NCBI RefSeq assembly: GCF_017916295.1
Contig: NZ_JAFMSS010000007.1
Location: 124,001-188,000, forward strand
Length of the DNA stretch: 64,000 nucleotides
DNA from: Rubellimicrobium arenae
GTDB lineage: Bacteria > Pseudomonadota > Alphaproteobacteria > Rhodobacterales > Rhodobacteraceae
Reading direction: 5' to 3'
Below are positions 6,936 through 15,512 of this stretch, piece after piece; within the stretch, counting starts at the first letter, position 1; each line of letters opens with the position of its first letter. Below the pieces are notes generated by a model, which was not told the origin of the DNA, did not search any database, and saw only the letters and a list, made by a program, of their open reading frames with translations. The position numbers and the translations under genes are program-made.

Positions 6936-9807
6936 AGTCCACCTGCCAGTCCGAGGGTCCGTTCGTCAGAGCCACCTGCACCGCCGTCACTTTGTACTCC
7001 GGGCAATTGGTCGCCCAGTCCGAGAAGTCCGTGGTGATGACGTTAGCCTGCGTATCGGGATGGTGGAAGGTGGTATACACAACCCCAGGTGATACGCGGT
7101 CGGTGATGAGCGCGCGCAGCGAGGTTTCCCCGGCGCGGGAGGCGAGGCGAACCCAGTCGCCCTCCTTGATGCCCCGCACCTCGGCGTCGTGGGGGTGGAT
7201 CTCCAGCCGATCCTCGGCGTGCCAGGCGACGTTGTCGGTGCGGCGGGTCTGCGCGCCGACGTTGTACTGCGACAGGATGCGCCCCGTCGTCAGCAGCAGC
7301 GGGAACCGGGGCCCGGTCCGTTCCTCGGTCGCGACGTATTCGGTGACGATGAAGCGACCCTTGCCGCGCACGAAGCCGTCCACGTGCATGATCGGCGTGC
7401 CTTCCGGGTGCAGCTCGTTGCAGGGCCACTGGACCGAGCCCTTCTCCTCGAGGAACTCGTAGGAGACGCCCGCGAAGGTCGGCGTGGTCGCCGCGATCTC
7501 GTCCATGACCTGGGATGGGTGCGTGTAGGTCCAGCCCGCGCCCATGGCGTTGGCCAGGAGCATGGTCACCTCCCAGTCGGCGTAGCCGTTCTTGGGCATC
7601 ATCACCCGGCGGACGCGGTTGATCCGGCGTTCGGCGTTGGTGAAGGTCCCGTCCTTTTCCAGGAAGGTGGAGCCCGGCAGGAAGACGTGGGCGTAGTTCG
7701 CCGTCTCGTTCAGGAACAGGTCCTGCACGATCACGCACTCCATCGCCGCGAGGCCCGCCGAGACGTGCTTGGTGTCGGGGTCGGACTGGAGGATGTCCTC
7801 GCCCTGCACGTAGAGGCCCTTGAACGTCCCCTCGACGGCGGCGTCCAGCATGTTCGGGATGCGCAGGCCCGGCTCCTTGTCCAGCACCGCGCCCCAGAGC
7901 TTTTCGAAGATCTCGCGCGTGGTGTCCTGGGAGACGTGGCGGTAGCCCGGCAGTTCATGGGGGAAGGACCCCATGTCGCAGGAGCCCTGCACGTTGTTCT
8001 GGCCGCGCAGCGGGTTCACGCCCACGCCCGGACGCCCGATGTTCCCCGTCAGCATGGCGAGGTTGGCGATGCCCATGACGGTGGTGGAGCCCTGGCTGTG
8101 CTCGGTCACGCCCAGCCCGTAGTAGATCGCGCCGTTGCCGCCCCGGGCGAACAGGCGCGCGGCGGCGCGCAGCTCCTGCGGGTCCACGCCGGTGAGGAGG
8201 GCGATGGCCTCGGGCGAATGGCGGCCCTGCGACACGAACTCGGCGTAGTGCAGGAACTCGTCCCAGTCGCAGCGCTCGCGGATGAAGGCCTCATTGTAGA
8301 GGCCCTCGGTCACGATCACATGCGCCAGCGCGGTGACCACGGCGACGTTGGTGCCAGGGCGCAGCGGCAGGTGATGCGACGCCTCGATATGCGCCGACCG
8401 CACGAGGTCGATGCGGCGCGGGTCGATGACGATGAGCTTGGCGCCCTGGCGCAGCCGCTTCTTGAGGCGGCTCGCGAAGACCGGGTGCCCGTCGGTGGGG
8501 TTGGCCCCGATGACGATGACGACGTCCGTGTGCTCGACCGAGTCGAAGTCCTGCGTGCCCGCCGAGGTCCCGAAGGCGCGGCCCAGGCCGTAGCCGGTGG
8601 GCGAATGGCAGACCCGCGCGCAGGTGTCGGTGTTGTTGTTGCCGAAGACCGAGCGGATCATCTTCTGGACGAGGAAGGTTTCCTCGTTGGTGCAGCGCGA
8701 CGAGGTGATGCCGCCGATGGCGCGGACGCCGTACTTGGCCTGGATGCCGCGCAGCTTGGTCGCGGCGAAGGTGATCGCCTCGTCCCAGGTCACGACCTCC
8801 CAGGGGTCGTTGATGGATTCGCGGATCATCGGGTCGAGGATGCGGTCCTTGTGGGTGGCGTAGCCCCAGGCGAAGCGGCCCTTGACGCAGGAGTGGCCGC
8901 GGTTGGCCTTGCCGTGCTTCCAGGGGGTCATGCGGACGACGGTGTCGCCCTTCATCTCGGCCTCGAAGGAGCAGCCGACGCCGCAATAGGCGCAGGTGGT
9001 GACCACCTTGCGGTCGGGGGTGCCCAGTTCGATGACCGACTTTTCCTGAAGCGTCGCGGTCGGGCAGGCCTGCACGCAGGCGCCGCAGGAGACGCAGTCC
9101 GAGGACAGGAAGGTGTCGCCCGCCATGCCCGCCGAGACGCGGGAGTCGAAGCCGCGCCCTTCGATGGTCAGCGCGAAGGTGCCCTGCACCTCCTCGCAGG
9201 CCCGTACGCAGCGCGAGCAGACGATGCACTTGGCCGGGTCATAGGTGAAGTACGGGTTGGAATCGTCCTTGGGCAGCCATTCCGGGTTCGGCGCGCCCGA
9301 GGCGTCCTTGCGCAGGAAGTGGTTCTGGAAGCCGCCATCGGCCGGCGCCTCGTAGCGGACGTCGCGCAGGCCCACGGCGCCCGCCATGTCCTGAAGCTCG
9401 CAGTCGCCATTGGCCGCGCAGGTCAGGCAGTCGAGCGGGTGGTCCGAGATGTAGAGCTCCATCACCCCCTTGCGGAGCTTCTGCAGCTTGGCCGTCTGGG
9501 TGTGGACCACCATGCCCGGCGTGACCGGCGTGGTGCAGGAGGCGGGCGTGCCGCGCCGCCCCTCGATCTCCACGGCGCAAAGGCGGCAGGAGCCCCAGGC
9601 CTCCATGTTGTCGGTGGCGCAAAGCTTGGGGATCGTGATGCCGAGCGTGTTCGACGCGCGCATGACCGACGTCCCCTCGGGCACCGACACCTCGAAGCCG
9701 TCGATGGTCAGCGTCACCATCTTCTGGGAATGGCGTTCGGGCGTGCCGTAGTCGCGGTCGGAGAAGGCGGGCGCGCCGTCCAGGCCGGGGATGATGAAGT
9801 CCTTCAT
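6886..9807 (-). CDS. fdsA: Formate dehydrogenase catalytic subunit alpha (NAD-linked)
   Basis: Oxidises formate to CO2 at a bis-MGD molybdenum site; 973 residues. In order: a ferredoxin-like [2Fe-2S] domain (Cys63, 74, 77, 91), a NuoG-type His-Cys cluster segment (Cys127, 130, 136), two [4Fe-4S] ferredoxin motifs (Cys194-204 and Cys238-248), the MopB N-terminal cluster (Cys272, 275, 279, 307), and the catalytic domains. The Mo ligand is cysteine (Cys400, in RVCHSP), so this is not a selenoprotein. The C-terminal molydopterin-binding beta barrel is complete. The start overlaps the DUF4287 gene stop (ATGA). Confidence 0.97.
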   Translation of the reverse strand: MKDFIIPGLDGAPAFSDRDYGTPERHSQKMVTLTIDGFEVSVPEGTSVMRASNTLGITIPKLCATDNMEAWGSCRLCAVEIEGRRGTPASCTTPVTPGMVVHTQTAKLQKLRKGVMELYISDHPLDCLTCAANGDCELQDMAGAVGLRDVRYEAPADGGFQNHFLRKDASGAPNPEWLPKDDSNPYFTYDPAKCIVCSRCVRACEEVQGTFALTIEGRGFDSRVSAGMAGDTFLSSDCVSCGACVQACPTATLQEKSVIELGTPDRKVVTTCAYCGVGCSFEAEMKGDTVVRMTPWKHGKANRGHSCVKGRFAWGYATHKDRILDPMIRESINDPWEVVTWDEAITFAATKLRGIQAKYGVRAIGGITSSRCTNEETFLVQKMIRSVFGNNNTDTCARVCHSPTGYGLGRAFGTSAGTQDFDSVEHTDVVIVIGANPTDGHPVFASRLKKRLRQGAKLIVIDPRRIDLVRSAHIEASHHLPLRPGTNVAVVTALAHVIVTEGLYNEAFIRERCDWDEFLHYAEFVSQGRHSPEAIALLTGVDPQELRAAARLFARGGNGAIYYGLGVTEHSQGSTTVMGIANLAMLTGNIGRPGVGVNPLRGQNNVQGSCDMGSFPHELPGYRHVSQDTTREIFEKLWGAVLDKEPGLRIPNMLDAAVEGTFKGLYVQGEDILQSDPDTKHVSAGLAAMECVIVQDLFLNETANYAHVFLPGSTFLEKDGTFTNAERRINRVRRVMMPKNGYADWEVTMLLANAMGAGWTYTHPSQVMDEIAATTPTFAGVSYEFLEEKGSVQWPCNELHPEGTPIMHVDGFVRGKGRFIVTEYVATEERTGPRFPLLLTTGRILSQYNVGAQTRRTDNVAWHAEDRLEIHPHDAEVRGIKEGDWVRLASRAGETSLRALITDRVSPGVVYTTFHHPDTQANVITTDFSDWATNCPEYKVTAVQVALTNGPSDWQVDYGRQADLSRRILPAAE

Positions 9808-10022
9808 GACGCGGATTCCTTACGGGCGGCGAGGGCGTGGGCGACAAGGGCGTTGGCATGGCCGTGGCCAAGCCCGTGCTCGGCCTTGAGCCAGGTCACG
9901 ATCTGCATGTGGGGCTTGTCCGTCTGGCCGCCGATCAGGTCCAGCCAGTGGGCGACGGGATGGCCGTACTTCGCCTCGATGGAGGGGAAGTAGGAGGCGG
10001 GGCCTTTCACCGTGCCGGTCAT
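9804..10022 (-). CDS. DUF4287 domain small protein within the fds operon
   Basis: A 72-residue protein whose whole length corresponds to the DUF4287 domain (SYFPSIEAKYG at the N-terminus, LKAEHGLGHGHANALVAH at the C-terminus). No function is established for this domain to my knowledge. Its start overlaps the fdsB stop and its stop overlaps the fdsA start, both as ATGA, so it should be made in step with the enzyme subunits. It is His-rich (His31, 38, 49, 53, 55, 62). A role in assembly or regulation of the dehydrogenase is inference only. The textbook fdsGBACD order has no gene at this position. Confidence 0.85.
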   Translation of the reverse strand: MTGTVKGPASYFPSIEAKYGHPVAHWLDLIGGQTDKPHMQIVTWLKAEHGLGHGHANALVAHALAARKESAS

Positions 10023-11545
10023 TCGGCCGCCTCCTTCATGCGGGCGAAGTCGTCGGGGAAGTGCGTCAGCGCGGACATCACCGGATACGGGGTGAACCCG
10101 CCCAGGGCGCAAAGCGATCCATCCCGCATCGTGTCGCAGAGGTCGACCAGCAGCGGCATCGCTGCGGCGTCGCCCTGGGCGATGCGGTCGATGGTCTCCA
10201 CGCCGCGCACCGCGCCGATGCGGCAGGGCGTGCACTTGCCGCAGGATTCGACGGCGCAGAACTCCATGGCGAAGCGGGCCTGCGCCAGCATGTCCACGGA
10301 GTCGTCGAAGATCACGATCCCGGCATGGCCGATCAGGCCGCCCTGGCCGTCGAACTCCTCGTAGCCGAAGGGCGTCGCGAACTTGGAGGCCGGGAAGTAG
10401 GCGCCCAAGGGGCCGCCGACCTGCACCGCCTTGACCGGGCGGCCCGAGGCGGTGCCGCCGCCGACTTCGTTGACGATCTCGCCCAGGGACATGCCGAAAT
10501 CGGTCTCGAACAGCCCGCCGAAGCGGACGTTGCCGGCGATCTGCAGCGGGATGGTCCCCCGCGACCGGCCCAGGCCGAAGTCGCGGTAGAGCTGCGCCCC
10601 GTTGGCGAAGATCCACGGCACGGTGGCCAGCGAGATCACGTTGTTGACGACCGTGGGCTTGCCGAAGAGACCCTGGAGCGCGGGGAGCGGCGGTTTGGCG
10701 CGGACGGTGCCGCGCTTGCCCTCGAGCGAGTTGAGGAGCGACGTTTCCTCGCCGCAGACATAGGCGCCCGCGCCGACGCGGACCTCCATGTCGAAGGCGG
10801 GGCCGGTGCCCAGGAGCGACGGCCCGAGGAGGCCGTTGAGGCGGGCGATGCGGATCGCCTCGGTCATCTGGTGGATGGCGTCGGGGTATTCCGAGCGGAT
10901 GTAGACATAGCCCCGGGTCGCGCCGGTGGTCAGGCCCGCGATGGCCATCCCCTCGATCAGGGTGAAGGGGTCGCCTTCCATCAGCATCCGGTCGGCGAAG
11001 GTGCCCGAGTCGCCCTCGTCGGCGTTGCAGACGATGTACTTCTGGTCCGCCTGGGCCAGCCGGACCGTGTCCCACTTGATCCCCGTGGGGAAGCCCGCGC
11101 CGCCGCGTCCGCGCAGGCCCGAGACCTTGACCTCGTCCATGCGTTCGTCGCTGGACATCTCCAGCGCGCGGCGCAGGCCGGCCAAGCCGCCGTTGGCCTT
11201 GTAGTCGCCCAGCGACAGCGGGTCGATCAGGCCGACGCGCGCAAAGGTCAGGCGCGTCTGCCGGGCGAACCACGGGATGAGCTGGACCGGACCCTGCGCC
11301 TTGGGATGCGTGTCGGGCGCATCGAACAGGGCGGGCACGTCGGCGGGCGTCATCGGGCCGAAGGAGGTGCGGCCCTGCGCCGTCTCGACCTCGACCAGCG
11401 GCTCCAGGAAGACCATGCCGCGCGATCCGTTGCGGACGAGCTCGATGGTCATGCCACGGCGGCTGGCCTCGACGAGGACGGCCTCGGCGACCTGGTCGGC
11501 GCCCAGGGCGCGGGCGGCGGCGTCGCGGGGGACGTAGATCTTCAT
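10019..11545 (-). CDS. fdsB: Formate dehydrogenase subunit beta (NAD/FMN-binding)
   Basis: NuoF-like diaphorase subunit that passes electrons from the cluster chain to NAD+. The chosen ATG overlaps the fdsG stop and yields 508 residues. An N-terminal thioredoxin-like region without cysteines precedes the NADH/FMN-binding part (GRGGAGFPTG at 146-155; NADEGDSGTFADR). A SLBB-like region follows, then a C-terminal [4Fe-4S] motif (ESCGKCTPCRIG). The longer open frame upstream of this ATG only overlaps fdsG in another frame. Confidence 0.96.
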   Translation of the reverse strand: MKIYVPRDAAARALGADQVAEAVLVEASRRGMTIELVRNGSRGMVFLEPLVEVETAQGRTSFGPMTPADVPALFDAPDTHPKAQGPVQLIPWFARQTRLTFARVGLIDPLSLGDYKANGGLAGLRRALEMSSDERMDEVKVSGLRGRGGAGFPTGIKWDTVRLAQADQKYIVCNADEGDSGTFADRMLMEGDPFTLIEGMAIAGLTTGATRGYVYIRSEYPDAIHQMTEAIRIARLNGLLGPSLLGTGPAFDMEVRVGAGAYVCGEETSLLNSLEGKRGTVRAKPPLPALQGLFGKPTVVNNVISLATVPWIFANGAQLYRDFGLGRSRGTIPLQIAGNVRFGGLFETDFGMSLGEIVNEVGGGTASGRPVKAVQVGGPLGAYFPASKFATPFGYEEFDGQGGLIGHAGIVIFDDSVDMLAQARFAMEFCAVESCGKCTPCRIGAVRGVETIDRIAQGDAAAMPLLVDLCDTMRDGSLCALGGFTPYPVMSALTHFPDDFARMKEAAE

Positions 11546-12000
11546 TGCGCGGCGTCCTTGAGGCTTTGGGCCGTGGCGCGGCCGATCAGGCGGTCGCCGA
11601 CCAGGGCGGCGGGGCCGCAGGCGCAAAGGCCCAGGCAATAGATCGGCTCGACCGTGACCTTGCCGTCGAGCGTGGTCCCGTAGTCGCGCAGGCCGAAGGC
11701 CCGCAGCGTCGCCTGCACGAGGTCGCGGCCGCCCTGGGCCTGGCAGGCTTCGGCGGCGCAGACCTTGATCACGGTCGTCCCGGCCGGGGTGGCGCGGAAG
11801 TCGTGGTAGAAGGTGACGACGCCATGCACCTCGGCCCGGCCGAGGTTCAGCGCCTGGGCGATCGCGGGGATCGCAGGCTCGGGGATGTGGCCCCATTCGG
11901 CCTGCACGTCGTGGAGGATCGGCAGGAGCGGCCCCTCCTGGAGCTGGTGAGCGGCAATGATCTCGCTCAGGCGCGAGGAGAAGTCGGCTGTGTCGAGCAT
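11542..12000 (-). CDS. fdsG: Formate dehydrogenase subunit gamma ([2Fe-2S], NuoE-like)
   Basis: Carries the [2Fe-2S] cluster that works with FdsB in NAD+ reduction. Ligand cysteines are arranged as C-x4-C (KVCAAEACQ) and C-x3-C (YCLGLCACGP), with the NuoE-like N-terminal helical domain (LLPILHDVQAEWGHIPE). The ATG at 12000 is preferred (152 residues) because GGGAG lies about five bases upstream; an ATG nine codons earlier at 12027 is also open. It is the first structural gene of the fds operon. Confidence 0.95.
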   Translation of the reverse strand: MLDTADFSSRLSEIIAAHQLQEGPLLPILHDVQAEWGHIPEPAIPAIAQALNLGRAEVHGVVTFYHDFRATPAGTTVIKVCAAEACQAQGGRDLVQATLRAFGLRDYGTTLDGKVTVEPIYCLGLCACGPAALVGDRLIGRATAQSLKDAAQ

Positions 12001-12072
12001 GGGGGCTCCCGATTGGCTGGGAGCCATCTGGCCAAGTTTGCCCCTGGAATCAAGATCAAGCTTCCGTCGGTC

Positions 12073-12089
12073 GATAGGATATCCCTATC
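12073..12089. promoter_or_regulatory. Palindromic LysR-type box upstream of fdsG
   Basis: Perfect inverted repeat GATAGG-ATATC-CCTATC. It contains the LysR-family T-N11-A pattern at 12075-12087, lies 73-89 bases upstream of the fdsG start and overlaps the stop codon of the lysR gene. Position and symmetry fit an activator site for the fds operon. Binding by the adjacent LysR protein is inference. Confidence 0.55.
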
Positions 12090-12966
12090 AAGCCATCCTC
12101 TTCGCCTCGGCGAGCAGCGCGGCTACCAGCGGCATCTGCGGCTCGCGCGCGGGGGCGATCAGGCCGACCCGGTGCCGGGTGTCGGGATCGGCGAGCGGCA
12201 CGGCGCGGAGCGGCCCATGTTCGAGGAATATCTCGGCGGTGACGAGGGGCAGGATGGTGGCCCAGCCGCCCGCCAGGACATGGCCGATCAGCACGATGGT
12301 CGAATTCGTCTCGATCCGGGGGGCGACGGCGACCCCCGCCTCGGCCAGGAGGCCGGACACGATGCGCCGGTTCTGCATGTCGGGCGTGAGCAGGCAGAGC
12401 GCCAGCCCCTCGGTCTCGGCCCAGGCGGCCGACTCCCGCCCGGCCAGGACATGGTCGTCGCGCACCACCAGCGCGTAGCGTTCCTCGTAGAGCGGCACCG
12501 TGGCCTTGGTGCCCAGGGGCTCGTTGTCGAGGTAGCTGATCCCCGCGTCGATCCTGAGCCCGTCGAGATCCTCCAGGATGGCGATGGAGGTGGCGGAGAG
12601 AATGGTGATGCGGACCTCGGGATGCGCCTCGGCAAAGGCGGCGGTCAGGCGCGAGGCGGCGGCCAGCGCCGTGGGGATCACCGCGAGGCGCAGGCTGCCC
12701 GACAGGCCCGCGCGGCCGACCCGCAGCTCCTCGCGCATGGCGCGGGCGTCGGCCACGATCCTCTTGGCCCAGTCCAGCACCCGCTCCCCTTCGGGCGTGA
12801 GGCCGCCGAAGCGGGAGCCGCGGCGGACCAGCATGACGCCCAGCTGCTCCTCGAGCTGCCGGATGGCGGCGGACAGGGAGGGCTGGGCCACCCCCACGGA
12901 CTCCGCCGCGCGGCCGAAGTGCCGCGCCTGGGCGAGCGCGATGAACATCTCGAGCTTGTCGATCAT
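12088..12966 (-). CDS. LysR family regulator of the fds operon (FdsR-like)
   Basis: LysR-type regulator of 292 residues: winged HTH at 1-60 (ALAQARHFGRAAESVGVAQP, then LSAAIRQLEEQLG) followed by a periplasmic-binding-protein-like effector domain (about 90-290). It lies directly upstream of fdsG in the same orientation with an 87-base gap that contains a T-N11-A palindrome. Formate dehydrogenase operons in other proteobacteria also have a LysR regulator next to fdsG. Only 31 bases separate it from the hemerythrin-like gene upstream, so it may be co-transcribed with that gene. Confidence 0.9.
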   Translation of the reverse strand: MIDKLEMFIALAQARHFGRAAESVGVAQPSLSAAIRQLEEQLGVMLVRRGSRFGGLTPEGERVLDWAKRIVADARAMREELRVGRAGLSGSLRLAVIPTALAAASRLTAAFAEAHPEVRITILSATSIAILEDLDGLRIDAGISYLDNEPLGTKATVPLYEERYALVVRDDHVLAGRESAAWAETEGLALCLLTPDMQNRRIVSGLLAEAGVAVAPRIETNSTIVLIGHVLAGGWATILPLVTAEIFLEHGPLRAVPLADPDTRHRVGLIAPAREPQMPLVAALLAEAKRMA

Positions 12967-12997
12967 CGGGGCAGGCTAGCGCAGCGCCGCGTCCGCG

Positions 12998-13564
12998 TCA
13001 GCCGCCCACCGCATCGGGGCCGTCGCGCAGGATGACGGGGACGATCAGCTCCTCCTCGTCGGTCAGGTGCCGGTCGAGGAAACGCTCCAGCCGGATCAGG
13101 CCGGCGTGGAAGCGTCCCGCCCCGGTCGCGAAGCCCGGGGCGTCGAGGACCCGCAGCGCGCCGTTCGCCTCCTCCACGAAGGCGTTCAGGTGGCCGTCGA
13201 GCGCGTGGTGGTCGCGGTCGAGGATCGCGAAGCCCTGCTCCAGCCGGGGGTCGCGGGTCACGAGCAGGGGGAAGTAGTGGTCGTCCTCCACCCTGTGGTG
13301 CCCATGGAGGTCGCCGACGAAGTGGCCGCCCAGCCGGGAGGTGCGCCCGCCCCAGGCCCGGGGGTCCATGCGGCCGTCCAGCACGGATTCGGCGTCGGCC
13401 CGCATGGCCGCCATCAGCCGCCGGAACAGCAGGTGCCGGTCGAGCCACATCTCCACGAGGCCGGCGAAGTTGGGGTCGCGCGCCCAGCCGTCGCGGGGGT
13501 GGTCGGCCAGCAGGACGCGCAGCGCGTCGGGCAGGCCGGTCCGTGTTTCGAGCGGGTGGTCCAT
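12998..13564 (-). CDS. Hemerythrin HHE domain protein
   Basis: A 188-residue four-helix-bundle protein with repeated His and Glu residues placed as in HHE cation-binding domains (DRHLLFRRL, HFVGDLHGHHRVEDDHYFPLL, DRDHHALDGHL, DRHLTDEEELIVPVI). Such domains bind a di-iron centre and may sense or carry O2 or help iron-sulfur homeostasis. It is on the same strand as, and 31 bases upstream of, the lysR-fds genes. A link to oxygen protection of the iron-sulfur-rich formate dehydrogenase is attractive but unproven. Confidence 0.85.
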   Translation of the reverse strand: MDHPLETRTGLPDALRVLLADHPRDGWARDPNFAGLVEMWLDRHLLFRRLMAAMRADAESVLDGRMDPRAWGGRTSRLGGHFVGDLHGHHRVEDDHYFPLLVTRDPRLEQGFAILDRDHHALDGHLNAFVEEANGALRVLDAPGFATGAGRFHAGLIRLERFLDRHLTDEEELIVPVILRDGPDAVGG

Positions 13565-13788
13565 GGAGGGCGTTCTAGGCCCCCGGGGGGCGCGAGGCCA
13601 GCCGGGACGGACGGATCGTGTCGGAATTGTGTCGTGAGGTTACATGGGGCCGAAGGGGCTTTCCCCTTGCCAACGGACAGGCGCCCCCGAAAGGATTCGC
13701 GCAGTTTCGCCCCCGGGCAGGGGGGCAGACGCGTCCCAACCCGCGGAAGGAGCCCCAAGGCCCCCGCACAATGCCAGGGAGATACGAC

Positions 13789-15417
13789 ATGACAGTCCGT
13801 ACCCTCATCGGCGCGACCTCGCTTCTGGCGATGGTCGCGACCGGCACCCTCGTCCACGCCGCCACGCCCCAGCCGGGCGAGACGCTGTCGGACAACCAGA
13901 CCTTCACCTACCGGGTTCTCGACGAGTTCCCGTCGATCGACCCCGGCCTGATCGAGGACGTCGAAGGCTCGCACGTGGCGCGGCAGCTGTTCGAGGGGCT
14001 GCTGAGCCAGGACGCGCAGGGCAACGTCGTCCCCGGCGTCGCCACCGAATGGACCGCGAGCGAGGACGGCACCACCTGGACCTTCAAGCTCCGCCCCGAG
14101 GCCAAGTGGTCGAACGGCGACCCGGTCACCGCGAACGACTTCGTCTACGCCTGGCGCCGCGCCGCCGATCCGGCGCTGGCCTCGCCCTACGCCTGGTACA
14201 TCGAGCTGATGAAGGTGGCGAACGCCGGGCCGGTCATCGCGGGCGAGATGCCCAGCGACCAGCTGGGCGTGCGCGCCGTCGACGACCACACGCTCGAGGT
14301 CAGGATCGACTCGCCCATCCCGTACTTCCCGCAGATGGTGACCCACACCACCACCTTCCCCGTGCCGCAGAAGGTGATCGAGGAGTTCGGCAACCAGTGG
14401 ACCCAGCCCGGCAACATGGTCGGCAACGGGGCCTATGTCCTGAGCGAGCGCGTCCCGCAGGAGCGCATCGTGATGACCAAGAACCCGAACTACTGGGACG
14501 CGCAGAACGTCATCATCGACACGGTCACCGCTCTCATCATCAACGACGAGCAGCAGGCGCTGACCCGCTACCTCGCCGGGGAGATGGACCAGACCGACAT
14601 CCCGATCGGGCAATACCCCCGCCTCAAGGAGGAGTACCCGACCGAGGCGATCGCGGTGCCGAACCTTTGCACCTACTTCTACCACGTCAACATGACCGAC
14701 GCCGCGCCCGAGGCGCTCAAGGACCAGCGGGTCCGCGAGGCGCTGTCGCTGGCCATCGACCGGGACATCCTGGTGAACAACGTGCTGGCCGGCGGGCAGA
14801 CCGCGGCCTACACGCTGACCCACGAGGCCACGGCCGGCTGGGAGGTGCCCGAGGTGCCCGCCGCCGCCATGACCCAGGAGGAGCGCAACGCCCGCGCCCA
14901 GGAGCTGATGGCCGAGGCCGGCTACGGCACGGACGGCGAGCCGCTCACGCTCGAGATCCTTTACAACACCGACCAGGCGCACCAGCAGGTCGCCGTCGCC
15001 GTGTCCCAGATGTGGAAGCAGACGCTGGGGATCGACACCACGCTGGCCAACCAGGAGTGGCAGACCTTCCTCGACGCCCGCAAGCAGGCGGACTACCAGC
15101 TTGCCCGCGCGGGATGGTGCGCCGACTACAACGAGGCGTCGAGCTTCCTCGACGTCTTCACGTCGAACTCGGATTCGAACGACTCCAAGTACTTCAGCGA
15201 CGAGTACGACGCCCTGATGGAGCAGTCCCGCACCGCCGAGGACCCGCTCCCCATCTACCAAGAGGCCGAGGAGATGCTGGCGCGGGATGTGCCGCTCCTG
15301 CCCATCTACTTCTATTCCTCGGACTTCATCATGGACGACTCGATCAAGGGCTACGCCGTCGAGAACGCCCAGGAGAACTGGTACGCCAAGGACATGTACC
15401 GGGTCGCGCAGGAGTGA
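13789..15417 (+). CDS. oppA: Oligopeptide ABC transporter, periplasmic substrate-binding protein
   Basis: SBP_bac_5 family receptor of 542 residues. A Sec signal peptide occupies about residues 1-24 (ending LVHAA), followed by the large peptide-binding lobes (EFPSIDPGLIEDVEGSHVARQ at the start; WKQTLGIDTTLANQEW in lobe III). The ATG at 13789 is preferred over 13771 because AGGGAG lies 7-12 bases upstream of it and the signal peptide then starts correctly. It is the first gene of oppABCDF; a stable hairpin separates it from oppB. Confidence 0.93.
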   Translation: MTVRTLIGATSLLAMVATGTLVHAATPQPGETLSDNQTFTYRVLDEFPSIDPGLIEDVEGSHVARQLFEGLLSQDAQGNVVPGVATEWTASEDGTTWTFKLRPEAKWSNGDPVTANDFVYAWRRAADPALASPYAWYIELMKVANAGPVIAGEMPSDQLGVRAVDDHTLEVRIDSPIPYFPQMVTHTTTFPVPQKVIEEFGNQWTQPGNMVGNGAYVLSERVPQERIVMTKNPNYWDAQNVIIDTVTALIINDEQQALTRYLAGEMDQTDIPIGQYPRLKEEYPTEAIAVPNLCTYFYHVNMTDAAPEALKDQRVREALSLAIDRDILVNNVLAGGQTAAYTLTHEATAGWEVPEVPAAAMTQEERNARAQELMAEAGYGTDGEPLTLEILYNTDQAHQQVAVAVSQMWKQTLGIDTTLANQEWQTFLDARKQADYQLARAGWCADYNEASSFLDVFTSNSDSNDSKYFSDEYDALMEQSRTAEDPLPIYQEAEEMLARDVPLLPIYFYSSDFIMDDSIKGYAVENAQENWYAKDMYRVAQE

Positions 15418-15436
15418 TCGGCTCCTGATGGCCTTG

Positions 15437-15466
15437 GGGTCCGCCTTCCCTTAGGAGGGCGGACCC
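15437..15466 (+). promoter_or_regulatory. Intercistronic hairpin between oppA and oppB
   Basis: A 13-bp stem (one G-U pair) closed by a CTTA loop, 20 bases after the oppA stop. No T-run follows (CACAGGCATT), so full termination is unlikely. Stems in this position commonly protect the binding-protein mRNA or cut read-through into permease genes, giving an excess of binding protein. Confidence 0.65.
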
Positions 15467-15512
15467 ACAGGCATTTCGCGCGTGTTGCGTTCCGGGTGCC
15501 GAGGATTCCCCT

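Noticed and set aside
7189..9993. 934-residue plus-strand frame opposite fdsA
   Set aside because: The minus strand carries the clearly conserved fdsA with all cluster ligands; the antisense product has no recognisable domain.
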